A stretch of 64,000 bases of DNA from UBA5239 sp040391785 (GTDB lineage: Bacteria; Verrucomicrobiota; Lentisphaeria; Victivallales; Victivallaceae), in contig JBEBXH010000027.1 in NCBI GenBank assembly GCA_040391785.1, forward strand, positions 1-64,000, given 5' to 3'. Position numbers and translations under genes: made by a program. Positions 13,540-22,149 of this stretch are shown one piece after another; position 1 is the first letter of the stretch, and each line of letters opens with the position of its first letter. The notes below the pieces were generated by a model that was not told where the DNA came from, ran no database searches, and saw only the letters and a program-made list of their open reading frames with translations.

Positions 13540-16356
13540 TCAGCGTTTGATGGCTTTGTTGTATTCGAAAAGATTTTCGAAGAGATTGACATTGCCGCCG
13601 ATATCGCCTGCCAGTACGACCATTCCGTTGCCAAGCGGGCGCGCCATGATGTAGGGCTTTTCCGTTTCGTCGGCAAGTTTCTGACAGGCGAGGTTCACCC
13701 ATTTATCGGGGAATGCGGGCTCGAAAACGCCCGACGGGGTGTGCCCGAGCGCCTTTTTCATGTCGTGCGGCGTGGTGGCAAAGCTGTCGGGCGAAATGTA
13801 GGTCGCTTTGCGGACCGGATGCGGCTTTTCAATGAACTTCACCTGAAAGCTCGGATCATCGAACTGTTTTTCCAGTTCATGGACCCAGAAGTAACAGCTG
13901 AAAACCACCACCGCGCCGTTTTTCACCGCCGGAATCAGCTTGTCGCGGTAAAACTCCAGCGGCAGCTTGTTCTGATAGTTTTCGATGACGACCAGCTTGC
14001 TGTCCGTCAAGTCCAGTCCTGCCGCGCCTTCCGGGCCGATGACATTCTGTATCTGCCAGCCGCTCTTCAGGAAGTTGCTTTTGAAACTATCGAAGCGGCG
14101 CCCGTTGGCCAGCCCGGGCGTTGAGAGCCAGGTCAGGCGGTAATCCGGTTTGCCTTTGGTAGTGAAATACAGCGTGGCGCTGCCGCTCATGTCGTGGTAG
14201 GCGGGGAAGGGGTAGCCGCTGGCTTCCGGCTTGCTGTTGCGGATCAGGACGATCTGCCACTGGTCGCCGTCCTTCGGTGTGACTTCGAGCGAAGTGAAGG
14301 GGATGCGGATATTGGTGATCCAGCGGTCGGCTTCGAGAGTCGTTTGAGCTTGCCAGACCGGGTCCCAGTTTTTGTCGTTGCCGAGGGCGTCATAGGTACC
14401 GCCCGCCGGGTTCGCGGCGAAGTGGCGGTAGGGGAGGCCATCGCCCGGATCGAGGAAGATTTCGATGTTGTCGTCGCTCCAGAGCGCGACGTCGCGCACG
14501 CCGGAGGTGCCTTTGCGCAGCTTCGCCATGTCGGGTTCGGTACAACTTACCTGAATATGAAGGGCGTCCTTGCTCCAGAAAATCCGGCTCTGGGTGGGGA
14601 GGGGAGTGCCTTTGTTGCTTTTCATCGGCAGGATACCAACCTGGGCGAAGTTCTGCGGATCGTCGGAGAGCTGCGGCAGCGTGGCGCTGGCGGCGTTGTC
14701 GCGGGCCAGCTGATACAGCTTGAGCCACTGGTTGAACAGGGTCTTGTCGAGGGCGACTTCTCCGGAGAACCGGGCATTGTTTTCGCCCTGGACCGCGGCT
14801 TCGGCGGCCTTGAATTTCTCATTGGCCGATTTGATCAACTCGGCATTCAGGAAATGCTTGGCGGTACCCAGGGGCTTGGCGCCGAAATAGCTCAGGTGGA
14901 TTTTCATGCCGTCCCAGGCCGCCGCCATCATCTTGTGGTATTCGAGCATGGAGGCCGCCGCCGGGCCGTAGACGTATTGGCAGTAGTCCGCCAGCAGGGC
15001 ATCGATATTTTCGTCCGGATTCCACAGGAGCCTGGCGTAGATGTAGTTGGACAAACGCCAGACCAATTGCGGTATTTCCGCTCGGGGGGCGTTTTTCGGA
15101 TACTGTACGCCCAGTTCGGTTTTCATCCGGACCAGTTTCATGTCGCGAAAAATCTTCATTTCATCGGCCAGCATGTTCCAGAACGGCACATACATGCTGG
15201 GGCTGAACACATCGAATTCATAGCCGTAGATGCCCATCGGGGCCTTGGCCTGCCAGCGCTTCAGTTCCTCCATGGATTTCTGGTTGAAGGCACATTCCGG
15301 GTTGTCGAGTTTATGCACGTAACAACGGTTGTACTGGCAATATTCCACATATTCGAGGCCCTTCACTTCCGTGGCCGGGACCGTACGGTATTCCTGATAC
15401 GCGATACCGGCGAACATGACGTCCGGGCATTTCTTTTTGATTTCCTGAATCAGCTGATAATAGTAATCGTACCAGCGGGAGGAAGGATCGGGATTTTTCG
15501 TGCATTCGGCGCATTCGCAACGGGGAACGATGTCGGCAGGGAAGGCATTTACGAGGTTGAGGCCGCGATCTTTGATCATCTTGACGTGTTTCTCGACCAT
15601 CAGTTTGGTGAAGCCGGGATTCGACCAGCAGCCGGCTTCTCCCTCGGGAACGCGCTTGCCGTTGATCAGAGAGAAGTATTCGGGATGTTCGTCGAAATCC
15701 TTTTTGTTTATGCTGACGGAGTGAAGACCGTCGAGACTGTAGAACCCGGCTTTGTCGCGGATGGCCGGAGTACGCGAACCGCCGTTCAGGAAATTGCGCG
15801 CCAGCCAGATTTCGGTGGGAATGTGATAATGCATACCGCACGGGGTCATTTCCCGGAAACGGAACTCGGGCTTGTAGTTGCGTTTCAGACCGGGCAGGGT
15901 ATAGCTGGTTTTCGACGCGATGAACTCGCCGTCATCGCCCGGCCAGAACCAGCGGACGCCGAGCTCATTCTGCAGGAACGAGTATACCGCATAAAGCGCG
16001 CCGCGCGGATTGTTGCCGCACAAATAGAGGTTGCCGTTCAGCGTATAAACCGCCAGTTCCTCAGTATCGCCGGCTTTCAGTTTCAGTCCGGCGGGCAGCT
16101 CGGGAAACGTGGTAAGCGAGGCGATGACGATGGTTTTGCCTTGCGGCGGCTTGGCGCCATCGACGATGGTGAATTCAGCACCGGATATTTTCTTCAATGC
16201 TGCCTGAAGCTCCTCGGCAGCGTATTTTTCCGCTGGGGCAGCCTGCGGAAGGAGCCAGATTTTCCAGTCGGTTTTTCCTTGATCGAATAAGAGATTTTGT
16301 GCCGAAACGGCAGCGCACACCGTCATGACCGCCAGCGCGGTTAATATTGTTTTCAT
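13540..16356 (-). CDS. Secreted DUF4838 protein with CBM9-like domain
   Basis: 938 residues, signal peptide MKTILTALAVMTVCAAVSAQ, AGGAAAA ribosome site. Residues 30-150 resemble the small N-terminal alpha/beta domain of alpha-glucuronidase-type enzymes (AAEELQAALKKISGAEF; LYAVYSFLQNELGVRWFWP). Residues about 160-500 are DUF4838 (NAFPADIVPRCECAECTKNP). Residues 590-730 look like a CBM9/DOMON-like beta sandwich (ALWSDDNIEIFLDPGDG). The last 200 may be a ThuA/GATase-like domain. DUF4838 proteins are common in polysaccharide-degrading loci; the catalytic activity is not established. It is the last gene of an operon with a LacI regulator and a pseudopilin (20-base gap). Confidence 0.8.
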   Translation of the reverse strand: MKTILTALAVMTVCAAVSAQNLLFDQGKTDWKIWLLPQAAPAEKYAAEELQAALKKISGAEFTIVDGAKPPQGKTIVIASLTTFPELPAGLKLKAGDTEELAVYTLNGNLYLCGNNPRGALYAVYSFLQNELGVRWFWPGDDGEFIASKTSYTLPGLKRNYKPEFRFREMTPCGMHYHIPTEIWLARNFLNGGSRTPAIRDKAGFYSLDGLHSVSINKKDFDEHPEYFSLINGKRVPEGEAGCWSNPGFTKLMVEKHVKMIKDRGLNLVNAFPADIVPRCECAECTKNPDPSSRWYDYYYQLIQEIKKKCPDVMFAGIAYQEYRTVPATEVKGLEYVEYCQYNRCYVHKLDNPECAFNQKSMEELKRWQAKAPMGIYGYEFDVFSPSMYVPFWNMLADEMKIFRDMKLVRMKTELGVQYPKNAPRAEIPQLVWRLSNYIYARLLWNPDENIDALLADYCQYVYGPAAASMLEYHKMMAAAWDGMKIHLSYFGAKPLGTAKHFLNAELIKSANEKFKAAEAAVQGENNARFSGEVALDKTLFNQWLKLYQLARDNAASATLPQLSDDPQNFAQVGILPMKSNKGTPLPTQSRIFWSKDALHIQVSCTEPDMAKLRKGTSGVRDVALWSDDNIEIFLDPGDGLPYRHFAANPAGGTYDALGNDKNWDPVWQAQTTLEADRWITNIRIPFTSLEVTPKDGDQWQIVLIRNSKPEASGYPFPAYHDMSGSATLYFTTKGKPDYRLTWLSTPGLANGRRFDSFKSNFLKSGWQIQNVIGPEGAAGLDLTDSKLVVIENYQNKLPLEFYRDKLIPAVKNGAVVVFSCYFWVHELEKQFDDPSFQVKFIEKPHPVRKATYISPDSFATTPHDMKKALGHTPSGVFEPAFPDKWVNLACQKLADETEKPYIMARPLGNGMVVLAGDIGGNVNLFENLFEYNKAIKR

Positions 16357-16375
16357 GTTTTTTTTCCTGTTTGGG

Positions 16376-17083
16376 TTAATCGTTGAATGAGCACCAGGGC
16401 TCTTTGGTTGAGGCGATTAATTTGGTGTAAAGAACTTGATGGTTCTCGACGTGGCCGTCAACGTGGACGGCGTTGCTGAAGCCATTGTAGAAATAGCGGC
16501 CGCTGGGATCCGTGGTCACCTTGCCGGAATGCCGTCCGTTCATGCAGACCGGGAGCAGCAGATAGCGCCCGGTGTCCGCCTGCTGAGGAGTCATGCTGGC
16601 ATCGCTGTTGAAGGAGTCGGCAAGCATAATCATACTGGATGCCGATTTGATATTTGAGGTTTTCATGGTCGACCAGGTTGATCCATAAGAGGCAATTTTC
16701 GCATTGTAACCATAGGACACACCGTTGATGGAAAAGGCATAGGCGCCTGTCTTGGGCATGGCGGGCCACATTTTCGGGCACCAGAAGAGCTGGTCGCGGA
16801 CGTTGGTGTCGCCGCTGGCGATGAAGGTATCGCTTTTGCCAGTGGCGTAGGAGTAAATGGCTTTTACATAAGCGCCCTTGGCAATTACGTTCAGCGGGAA
16901 ATAATCATCATAATCAGCATGGTACAACGCAAAAGCACTGCCGAGCTGTTTGAGGTTGCTTTTGCAGTTCGCATCATGAGCCTTATCCCGGGCGGCATTC
17001 AGGGCAGGGAGGAGCATTGCGGCAAGGATGGCTATGATGGCAATGACTACCAGCAGCTCTATAAGTGTGAAATTCTTTTTCAT
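16376..17083 (-). CDS. Pseudopilin-like protein, H-X9-DG type
   Basis: 235 residues beginning MKKNFTLIELLVVIAIIAIL, the type IV prepilin/type II secretion pseudopilin N-terminus with Glu5 of the mature helix. The residue before the cleavage-site Phe is Asn, not the usual Gly. The C-terminal half has NGRHSGKV and NAVHVDGHVENHQ, a stretched version of the H-X9-DG motif typical of PVC bacteria. It probably sits in the inner membrane and aids export or surface display of the partner glycan enzyme encoded 20 bases downstream; this role is inferred from repeated gene pairing. Confidence 0.85.
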   Translation of the reverse strand: MKKNFTLIELLVVIAIIAILAAMLLPALNAARDKAHDANCKSNLKQLGSAFALYHADYDDYFPLNVIAKGAYVKAIYSYATGKSDTFIASGDTNVRDQLFWCPKMWPAMPKTGAYAFSINGVSYGYNAKIASYGSTWSTMKTSNIKSASSMIMLADSFNSDASMTPQQADTGRYLLLPVCMNGRHSGKVTTDPSGRYFYNGFSNAVHVDGHVENHQVLYTKLIASTKEPWCSFND

Positions 17084-17098
17084 AAAATCGCCTCCATT

Positions 17099-18073
17099 TT
17101 AAGTATTTGGTTTTGCACAGGATTCGCGTATGATCAGTTGGGATTTGGTGATATATCGCCGGACGACCGGGGCGGACGGATTTTCGATGCGTTCCAGAAC
17201 CAGCTCGATCAGTGAATCGACGATTTCCCGGTTATGACAGTTGAAGGTCGTCAGCGGCGGCTCGAAATAGGATGACTCCTCAAGATCGTTGTAACCGATG
17301 ATCGAGAGGTCGCGCGGTATCTTGAGGCCGGCCCGGGCCGCAATGGCAATGGCGCTGTAAGCCATGGAATCGTTAAGCATGATTGCCGTGGGACGGTCCT
17401 TCAGGCTCAGGAGGTGCGTCATGAACTCAACTCCGCCCTGCAGGGTCCCGGGAATACTGAGTGACCAGGCGGGGTTTTCCGGCAGGCCGAGCTCGCGGCG
17501 GTATTGCATCAGGCACTCATAGCGGACGTCTTGCTGCACCAGCCCGAATCCGATCCGGGTATGTCCCAGCGAAACCAGGTAATCGATGGCATCATGCGCA
17601 TAGGCTTCTCCATTGAGCTCGATGCAGCTGAAGTCATTGCCTTCGTGATAATAATAGATGACGGTCGGCACGGTTTCCGAATGCAGGCACTCATGGTAAA
17701 CCCACGAGATGATGCCGTCGACATTGTGCTGAAGCGCCGAGTCGTATGCCTTGGGCAATTCTTCATCGCACCGGCAAAAGGAGAACAGGCCCATATAGCC
17801 ACGCTTGGCCAGTTCAAACTGCAACCCTGAAACCATGTTGGCATAGAATGAGTTGGCCGGGGTGGGCATGATGATGCCGATCGTGTATTGGCGCTGCGCC
17901 CGCAGGCCGCGCGCGGCCATGTTCGGCCGGTAGTTGTGCTGCCGGGCCAGTTCGCGGATCCGCTCCTGTTTCGGCTTGGCAATACGGCCGTCGCCCTTGC
18001 CGTTCAGGACCAGCGACACCGTGCTTTGCGAAACTTTGGCCAAAACGGCCAGCTCTTCCATTGTTATGCCCAT
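17099..18073 (-). CDS. LacI-family transcriptional regulator
   Basis: 324 residues. The N-terminal helix-turn-helix is MEELAVLAKVSQSTVSLVLNGK, with hinge helix region RPNMAARGLRAQR, followed by a periplasmic-binding-protein-like sensor (IGIIMPTPANSFYANMVSGL, AIMLNDSMAYSAIAIAARAG). It probably senses a sugar and controls its own operon with the pseudopilin and DUF4838 genes (gaps of 15 and 19 bases). A consensus promoter and palindromic TACGTA sites lie immediately upstream, supporting autoregulation. Confidence 0.92.
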   Translation of the reverse strand: MGITMEELAVLAKVSQSTVSLVLNGKGDGRIAKPKQERIRELARQHNYRPNMAARGLRAQRQYTIGIIMPTPANSFYANMVSGLQFELAKRGYMGLFSFCRCDEELPKAYDSALQHNVDGIISWVYHECLHSETVPTVIYYYHEGNDFSCIELNGEAYAHDAIDYLVSLGHTRIGFGLVQQDVRYECLMQYRRELGLPENPAWSLSIPGTLQGGVEFMTHLLSLKDRPTAIMLNDSMAYSAIAIAARAGLKIPRDLSIIGYNDLEESSYFEPPLTTFNCHNREIVDSLIELVLERIENPSAPVVRRYITKSQLIIRESCAKPNT

Positions 18074-18096
18074 AAATCACCATTTTTTGTCATGGA

Positions 18097-18151
18097 GTAA
18101 TACGTATTACGTCATACGTATTATTATATCGTTGCCGAATGGTTTTGTCAA
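18097..18151 (-). promoter_or_regulatory. Promoter with overlapping LacI-type operators
   Basis: On the minus strand, TTGACA (18151-18146), 17 bases, TATAAT (18128-18123): a perfect sigma-70-type promoter. GTAATACGTATTAC (18097-18110) is a perfect 14-bp palindrome, and ATACGTAT (18114-18121) is a second, shorter one. Their centres are 14 bases apart and cover the start-site region, as expected for repression of the LacI operon. Confidence 0.8.
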
Positions 18152-18230
18152 TAGGGTTAGAAAAGATTTCAACAAATATTTTTCAGGGAGCAGGACACGG
18201 ACTTACACGGACGGGCACGGAAGTCTGATT

Positions 18231-18263
18231 CTCCAATTCAGGCACGAAGTGCCGGCCAATTCC
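18231..18263 (-). repeat. Hairpin repeat unit with TGAATTGG flanks
   Basis: Read on the minus strand: GGAATTGGCC, hairpin GGCAC-TTC-GTGCC (18253-18241), then TGAATTGGAG. Flanks match those of the array at 57961-58053 while the hairpin sequence differs. It lies 4 bases beyond the glmS stop. ACACGGAC-like short direct repeats precede it at 18193-18220. Confidence 0.65.
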
Positions 18264-18267
18264 CCAA

Positions 18268-20103
18268 TTATTCCACCGTGACGCTTTTCGCGAGGTTACG
18301 GGGCTGGTCGATTTCGCAGCCGCGTTCGCGCGCTATGTAATAGGAAAAGAGTTGCAGCGCCACCACCGTGACGATCGGGGCGATGTATTGCGAACAGCGC
18401 GGAATCCAGATGACATCGTCTACCATGTCGCCGACTTCGCGGTCGCCGGTCGTGGCAGTGGCGATTACCGGCGAACAGCGGGCACGGCATTCCTGGATGT
18501 TGCCGATCATCTTGTCTTTGCCGGGGAGGTCGTTGGCCAGTGCCAGTACTGGGACTTTGTCCTCGAGCAGGGCGATCGGGCCGTGTTTCAATTCGGCGGC
18601 GTGGTAGCCTTCGGCGTGGATGTAGCTGATTTCCTTGAGCTTGAGCGCGCCCTCCAGCGCCACCGGATAGAGGTAGCCGCGGCCGATGAAGAAGAAGTTG
18701 TCGGCGCGGGCGTATTTCTTCGCCACGGCTTCGATGTGGTCGCGGGTGGCCAGTACTTCATTGACCAGTTGCGGGATTTTTTCGATTTCGGCGATCAGGT
18801 CGAGGGCGGCCTGGTATGACATGCGGCGGTTGCGCCCGAGCAGCATCGCCATCATCAGCAGCACCGAAACCTGACAGGTGAATGCTTTGGTCGAGGCCAC
18901 CCCGATTTCCGGCCCGGCGTGCAGGTAAATACAGCGCTCGGATTCGCGGGCGATGGTTGAGCCGACCACGTTGCAGATGGCCGCGACGATCGCGCCTTTG
19001 TTCGCTGCTTCGCGCACCGCCGCCAGTGTATCGGCGGTTTCGCCGGACTGACTGATTGGTACCACCAGTGTATCGGGCTGGATGATCGGGTTGCGGTAGC
19101 GGAACTCGGCGGCTTGTTCCACGTCCACCGGAATTGCCGCGAGGTCCTCGAAATAATAACGCCCGACCATACCCGCGTGCATGCTGGTGCCGCAGGCGGC
19201 GATCACGATCCGGTGAATTTTAGCGAGTTCATACGGGGAAAGGTTCAAGCCGTTCAGCCGGGCGTTGGCGGAGCGGGGATCAAGACGGCCGCGGATGGTG
19301 TTGGCGAGGGCTTCGGGCTGTTCGCAGATTTCCTTGAGCATGAAATGGTCGAAACCGCTTTTTTCGACGGCGCCGGGTTCCCAGTCGATGTTTGCCACGT
19401 CGCGATTAACGGCCACATTGTCGAGATTGCGGATGTCGACGTCTTCGGCGGTGACGAGGGCGATATCGTGGTCGTTCAGGTAGATCACCTGCCGGGTAAA
19501 CGAGGCGATGGCGGCGGCGTCGCTGGCGACAAACGTTTCGTTTTTGCCGATGCCGATCAGCAGCGGACTGCCGTGGCGGGCCACAATCATGGTGCCGGGA
19601 TGTTCGAACGAGATCACGGCCAGCGCATAAGTCCCCTTGACCTTTTTCAAGACGCTCGCGACCGCGGCGAAGAGATCGCCTTCGTAGCATTCGGCGACCA
19701 GATGGGCCAGAACCTCGCTGTCGGTCTCCGAGGCGAACTTGACGCCCCGGTCCGCCAGGTGCTTTTTCAGTACCTGATAGTTTTCGATGATGCCGTTGTG
19801 GACAATGGCGAAGCGGCCGGCGGCGTCGAGGTGCGGGTGGGCGTTTTCTTCGGACGGGAACCCGTGGGTGGCCCAGCGGGTGTGGGCGATGCCGAGACCG
19901 TTTTTCAGGTTCAAGCCGACTTGCTCGGCGGTTTTCTTTTCGAGATTGGCGACCTTGCCGATATTTTTCACCGTGACCAGGGTTCCCTGATCCAGCAGGG
20001 CCAGCCCCGCCGAATCATAACCCCGGTATTCCAGTTTCTTCAGTCCTTCGAGTAATGTTACCGGTACTTCCCGGCCCCCGACGTATCCAACGATTCCACA
20101 CAT
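18268..20103 (-). CDS. glmS: Glutamine-fructose-6-phosphate aminotransferase (isomerizing)
   Basis: 611 residues. The N-terminal class II amidotransferase domain starts MCGIVGYVGG (Cys2 nucleophile) and has YRGYDSAG, AHTRWATHG and HNGIIENY; two SIS sugar-isomerase domains follow (ISQSGETADTLAAVREA, KELKHGPIAL-like AELKHGPIALLED) and the end is LAKSVTVE as usual. It makes glucosamine-6-phosphate for peptidoglycan and LPS. Length is normal. GAGG lies 11 bases before ATG. I see no glmS ribozyme-like structure in the 200-base leader, but could not fold it fully. Confidence 0.97.
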   Translation of the reverse strand: MCGIVGYVGGREVPVTLLEGLKKLEYRGYDSAGLALLDQGTLVTVKNIGKVANLEKKTAEQVGLNLKNGLGIAHTRWATHGFPSEENAHPHLDAAGRFAIVHNGIIENYQVLKKHLADRGVKFASETDSEVLAHLVAECYEGDLFAAVASVLKKVKGTYALAVISFEHPGTMIVARHGSPLLIGIGKNETFVASDAAAIASFTRQVIYLNDHDIALVTAEDVDIRNLDNVAVNRDVANIDWEPGAVEKSGFDHFMLKEICEQPEALANTIRGRLDPRSANARLNGLNLSPYELAKIHRIVIAACGTSMHAGMVGRYYFEDLAAIPVDVEQAAEFRYRNPIIQPDTLVVPISQSGETADTLAAVREAANKGAIVAAICNVVGSTIARESERCIYLHAGPEIGVASTKAFTCQVSVLLMMAMLLGRNRRMSYQAALDLIAEIEKIPQLVNEVLATRDHIEAVAKKYARADNFFFIGRGYLYPVALEGALKLKEISYIHAEGYHAAELKHGPIALLEDKVPVLALANDLPGKDKMIGNIQECRARCSPVIATATTGDREVGDMVDDVIWIPRCSQYIAPIVTVVALQLFSYYIARERGCEIDQPRNLAKSVTVE

Positions 20104-20156
20104 GCTGTATTATCCTCTTTTAATATTATGATTCGGATAATATAACACAAAAATGA

Positions 20157-20176
20157 AATTTACGCAAATTTACGCA
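20157..20176. repeat. Tandem AATTTACGCA direct repeat upstream of glmS
   Basis: Two perfect adjacent copies of AATTTACGCA lie in the divergent glmS/GntR intergenic region, about 55 bases before the glmS start. Ten-base periodicity places both on one DNA face, so this may be a regulator site. Confidence 0.4.
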
Positions 20177-20242
20177 GAATTATTTTTCCATAATCAAACA
20201 ACTTCCAAACAACTTAAATATCAGTTATCCTGCGGTAAATCA

Positions 20243-20270
20243 TTGACAGCCGCAGAAAACCCGTTATAAT
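20243..20270 (+). promoter_or_regulatory. Promoter of the GntR/pilin/GH operon
   Basis: TTGACA (20243-20248), 16-base spacer, TATAAT (20265-20270): both hexamers are perfect. It ends 42 bases before the GntR ATG, which has only a weak ribosome site. Confidence 0.8.
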
Positions 20271-20312
20271 ATAAGCGAAGAGGTCAGACAACTTCGATAA
20301 CCGGTAAACAAG

Positions 20313-21455
20313 ATGAGTATCATATCCTACAACGCCAGCAACAATGTTTACGATGCGCTCGAATCCGAATTGCGCCGCCGGATCGTCAGCGGTGCGTTGC
20401 GGGGAGGACAGAGCCTGTATTCGGAAACCCAGCTGGCCCGGAATTACCGGATCAGCCGCAGCAGTGTCCGGATCGCATTGGGCAACCTCGAGCGGGACGG
20501 TTTGGTGAAACGGGTGCGCGGCAGCGGTACTTTTGTGGTGCCGCCGGAGGAACGGAAGGTCGATGTCCTGTCCCGGCGGACAATCGACAAACAGGTTTTG
20601 TTTCTTTCTTTTTCCTCCTCATATTCCGCAGAGACTTATTTGGAGCACCATATGCATGAAACGATTTGCAACGGATTGTCGCGGATCCTGCAGTCAGGCG
20701 GCTACAGTCTGTTGCTTTCGCATGTGGGGCTGAATGATGAATTATCGATTTCACTGAAAGGCAAAAGTATTGCCGGGATTATTTACAGCGGCCGCCCCAC
20801 TCAGGAATTTCATCACAAATTTTTGAAAGACTATACCTGTGTCGCCCTTGGAGCATATAATCCGGAATTCCGGCATTGTACGGTGGAAGTAGCGCATGTC
20901 GAAGTGAGCCGCCTGGCGGTCGAGTATTTGAAAAAGACCGGCTGCCGGAAAATCGGATTTGTTTCGAACGAATGCGAGGAGTACACACCGAAGAAACGTT
21001 TTCAGGGATTTTTGCAGGCCATGGAAGAACTTGAACTGGAAGTGAATCCAAAGTTTTTGATTCAGTGGCAGCGGCCCCGGCTCAACGGTGAGTTGACCCT
21101 TGAACATGGTATGCCGGATTACCGGGGACACCTGAAGGGGGCGTTTTCGGGCAGGGAGCGCCCGGATGCATTGGTCTGCATTGACGATTGGCGTGCGTTA
21201 TGTACCATGAAGGCATTGGAGAAAATGGGACTGAAAGTACCGCAAGATCTGAGCCTGATCGGCAGTTGTACCGCGATTCACAGCAGACCTGAACGGTTCA
21301 CCAGTGTTTGTGTGCGGACCGAGGAGTCGTATGCACAAGCCGCAAGACTGCTGCTGGATCAATTGGAAAATAAAGATGCGGTAAATAATATAACAATAAA
21401 ACTTCATCCGGAGCTGATTATCGGTTACAGTACCGGAAAAAATAAGGAGAAATAA
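20313..21455 (+). CDS. GntR-type regulator with LacI-like sensor domain
   Basis: 380 residues. Residues 10-75 are a GntR winged helix (YDALESELRRRIVSGALRGG; SETQLARNYRISRSSVRIAL; RVRGSGTFVV). Residues 90-375 match a LacI/Peripla_BP_3 sensor (EYLKKTGCRKIGFVSNE; ALVCIDDWRALCTMKALEKMG; DLSLIGSC), the architecture of AraR-like sugar regulators. It is followed after 4 bases by a pseudopilin and then a GH123-like gene, which it likely regulates in response to a released sugar. Confidence 0.9.
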   Translation: MSIISYNASNNVYDALESELRRRIVSGALRGGQSLYSETQLARNYRISRSSVRIALGNLERDGLVKRVRGSGTFVVPPEERKVDVLSRRTIDKQVLFLSFSSSYSAETYLEHHMHETICNGLSRILQSGGYSLLLSHVGLNDELSISLKGKSIAGIIYSGRPTQEFHHKFLKDYTCVALGAYNPEFRHCTVEVAHVEVSRLAVEYLKKTGCRKIGFVSNECEEYTPKKRFQGFLQAMEELELEVNPKFLIQWQRPRLNGELTLEHGMPDYRGHLKGAFSGRERPDALVCIDDWRALCTMKALEKMGLKVPQDLSLIGSCTAIHSRPERFTSVCVRTEESYAQAARLLLDQLENKDAVNNITIKLHPELIIGYSTGKNKEK

Positions 21456-21459
21456 AAAT

Positions 21460-22128
21460 ATGACACACAGAAAATTTACACTCATTGAACTCCTCGTGGT
21501 AATAGCAATTATTGCCATACTTGCAGCCATGTTGCTGCCGGCGCTGGCCAAGGCACGGGAGTCCGCGCGTTCGACAAATTGCATCAACTCGCTGAAACAG
21601 ATGTTCCATTATCTCTCCAACTACAGTGACGACAGTGACCTATGGATCATCAAGGATTATGATGACGGACGCAATATTACGGCCAGCTGGAAAAACGGTT
21701 ACTGGGGAGCATGGCTGGGATTGAAGGGATACGTTCCCGGGGTTGCTCCCGGCAACAGTTTCAGCAATGCTTTTTCGGATCAGATGATTAAGCGGAATGT
21801 GCTTTGTTGTTCGACCAATATCAGCCGCGGCTCGGGTATCGGATATGACAGTGCGCTCGGCATTCCGTATTACGGTTATGGCTTGAATACCTTTTGGACG
21901 AACAACAAACTGAACCGGATGAAGGGGACTTTTTCCAATACTCCGTATGTGGCGGAAACCGCACGGTATATTGTTTCGGTGGCCGATGCCGCCAAACTTA
22001 CGTTCAGTCACGGCAAGCGTGGGAACTACCTGTTTTTCGACGGGCATGTGCAGAGCGTGTCTTCTGCCATCGGGCCGGGGGAAGTCGAGTATGAACGTTG
22101 GCAATATGGCCGAAAAAATTGGAACTGA
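21460..22128 (+). CDS. Pseudopilin-like protein, H-X9-DG type
   Basis: 222 residues, N-terminus MTHRKFTLIELLVVIAIIAI with Lys instead of Gly before the mature Phe. The C-terminus has an exact H-X9-DG motif (SHGKRGNYLFFDGHVQSV). AAGGAGAAATAAAAATATG gives the ribosome site. Sits between a sugar-type regulator and a secreted glycan enzyme, mirroring the cassette at 13540-18073. Confidence 0.87.
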   Translation: MTHRKFTLIELLVVIAIIAILAAMLLPALAKARESARSTNCINSLKQMFHYLSNYSDDSDLWIIKDYDDGRNITASWKNGYWGAWLGLKGYVPGVAPGNSFSNAFSDQMIKRNVLCCSTNISRGSGIGYDSALGIPYYGYGLNTFWTNNKLNRMKGTFSNTPYVAETARYIVSVADAAKLTFSHGKRGNYLFFDGHVQSVSSAIGPGEVEYERWQYGRKNWN

Positions 22129-22149
22129 ATATAAAAAAGGAAAAATCAT

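Noticed and set aside
14194..16290. 698-residue open frame on the plus strand opposite the DUF4838 gene
   Set aside because: Shadow of a GC-rich gene: no ribosome site, biased Val/Gly/Arg composition and no family features. The same applies to the long antisense frames at 31122-33839, 35782-37791, 39935-41380, 42994-44307 and 45170-46666.
20104..20312. glmS ribozyme
   Set aside because: The leader is short and AT-rich, and I could not find the conserved core sequence or pseudoknot arms.
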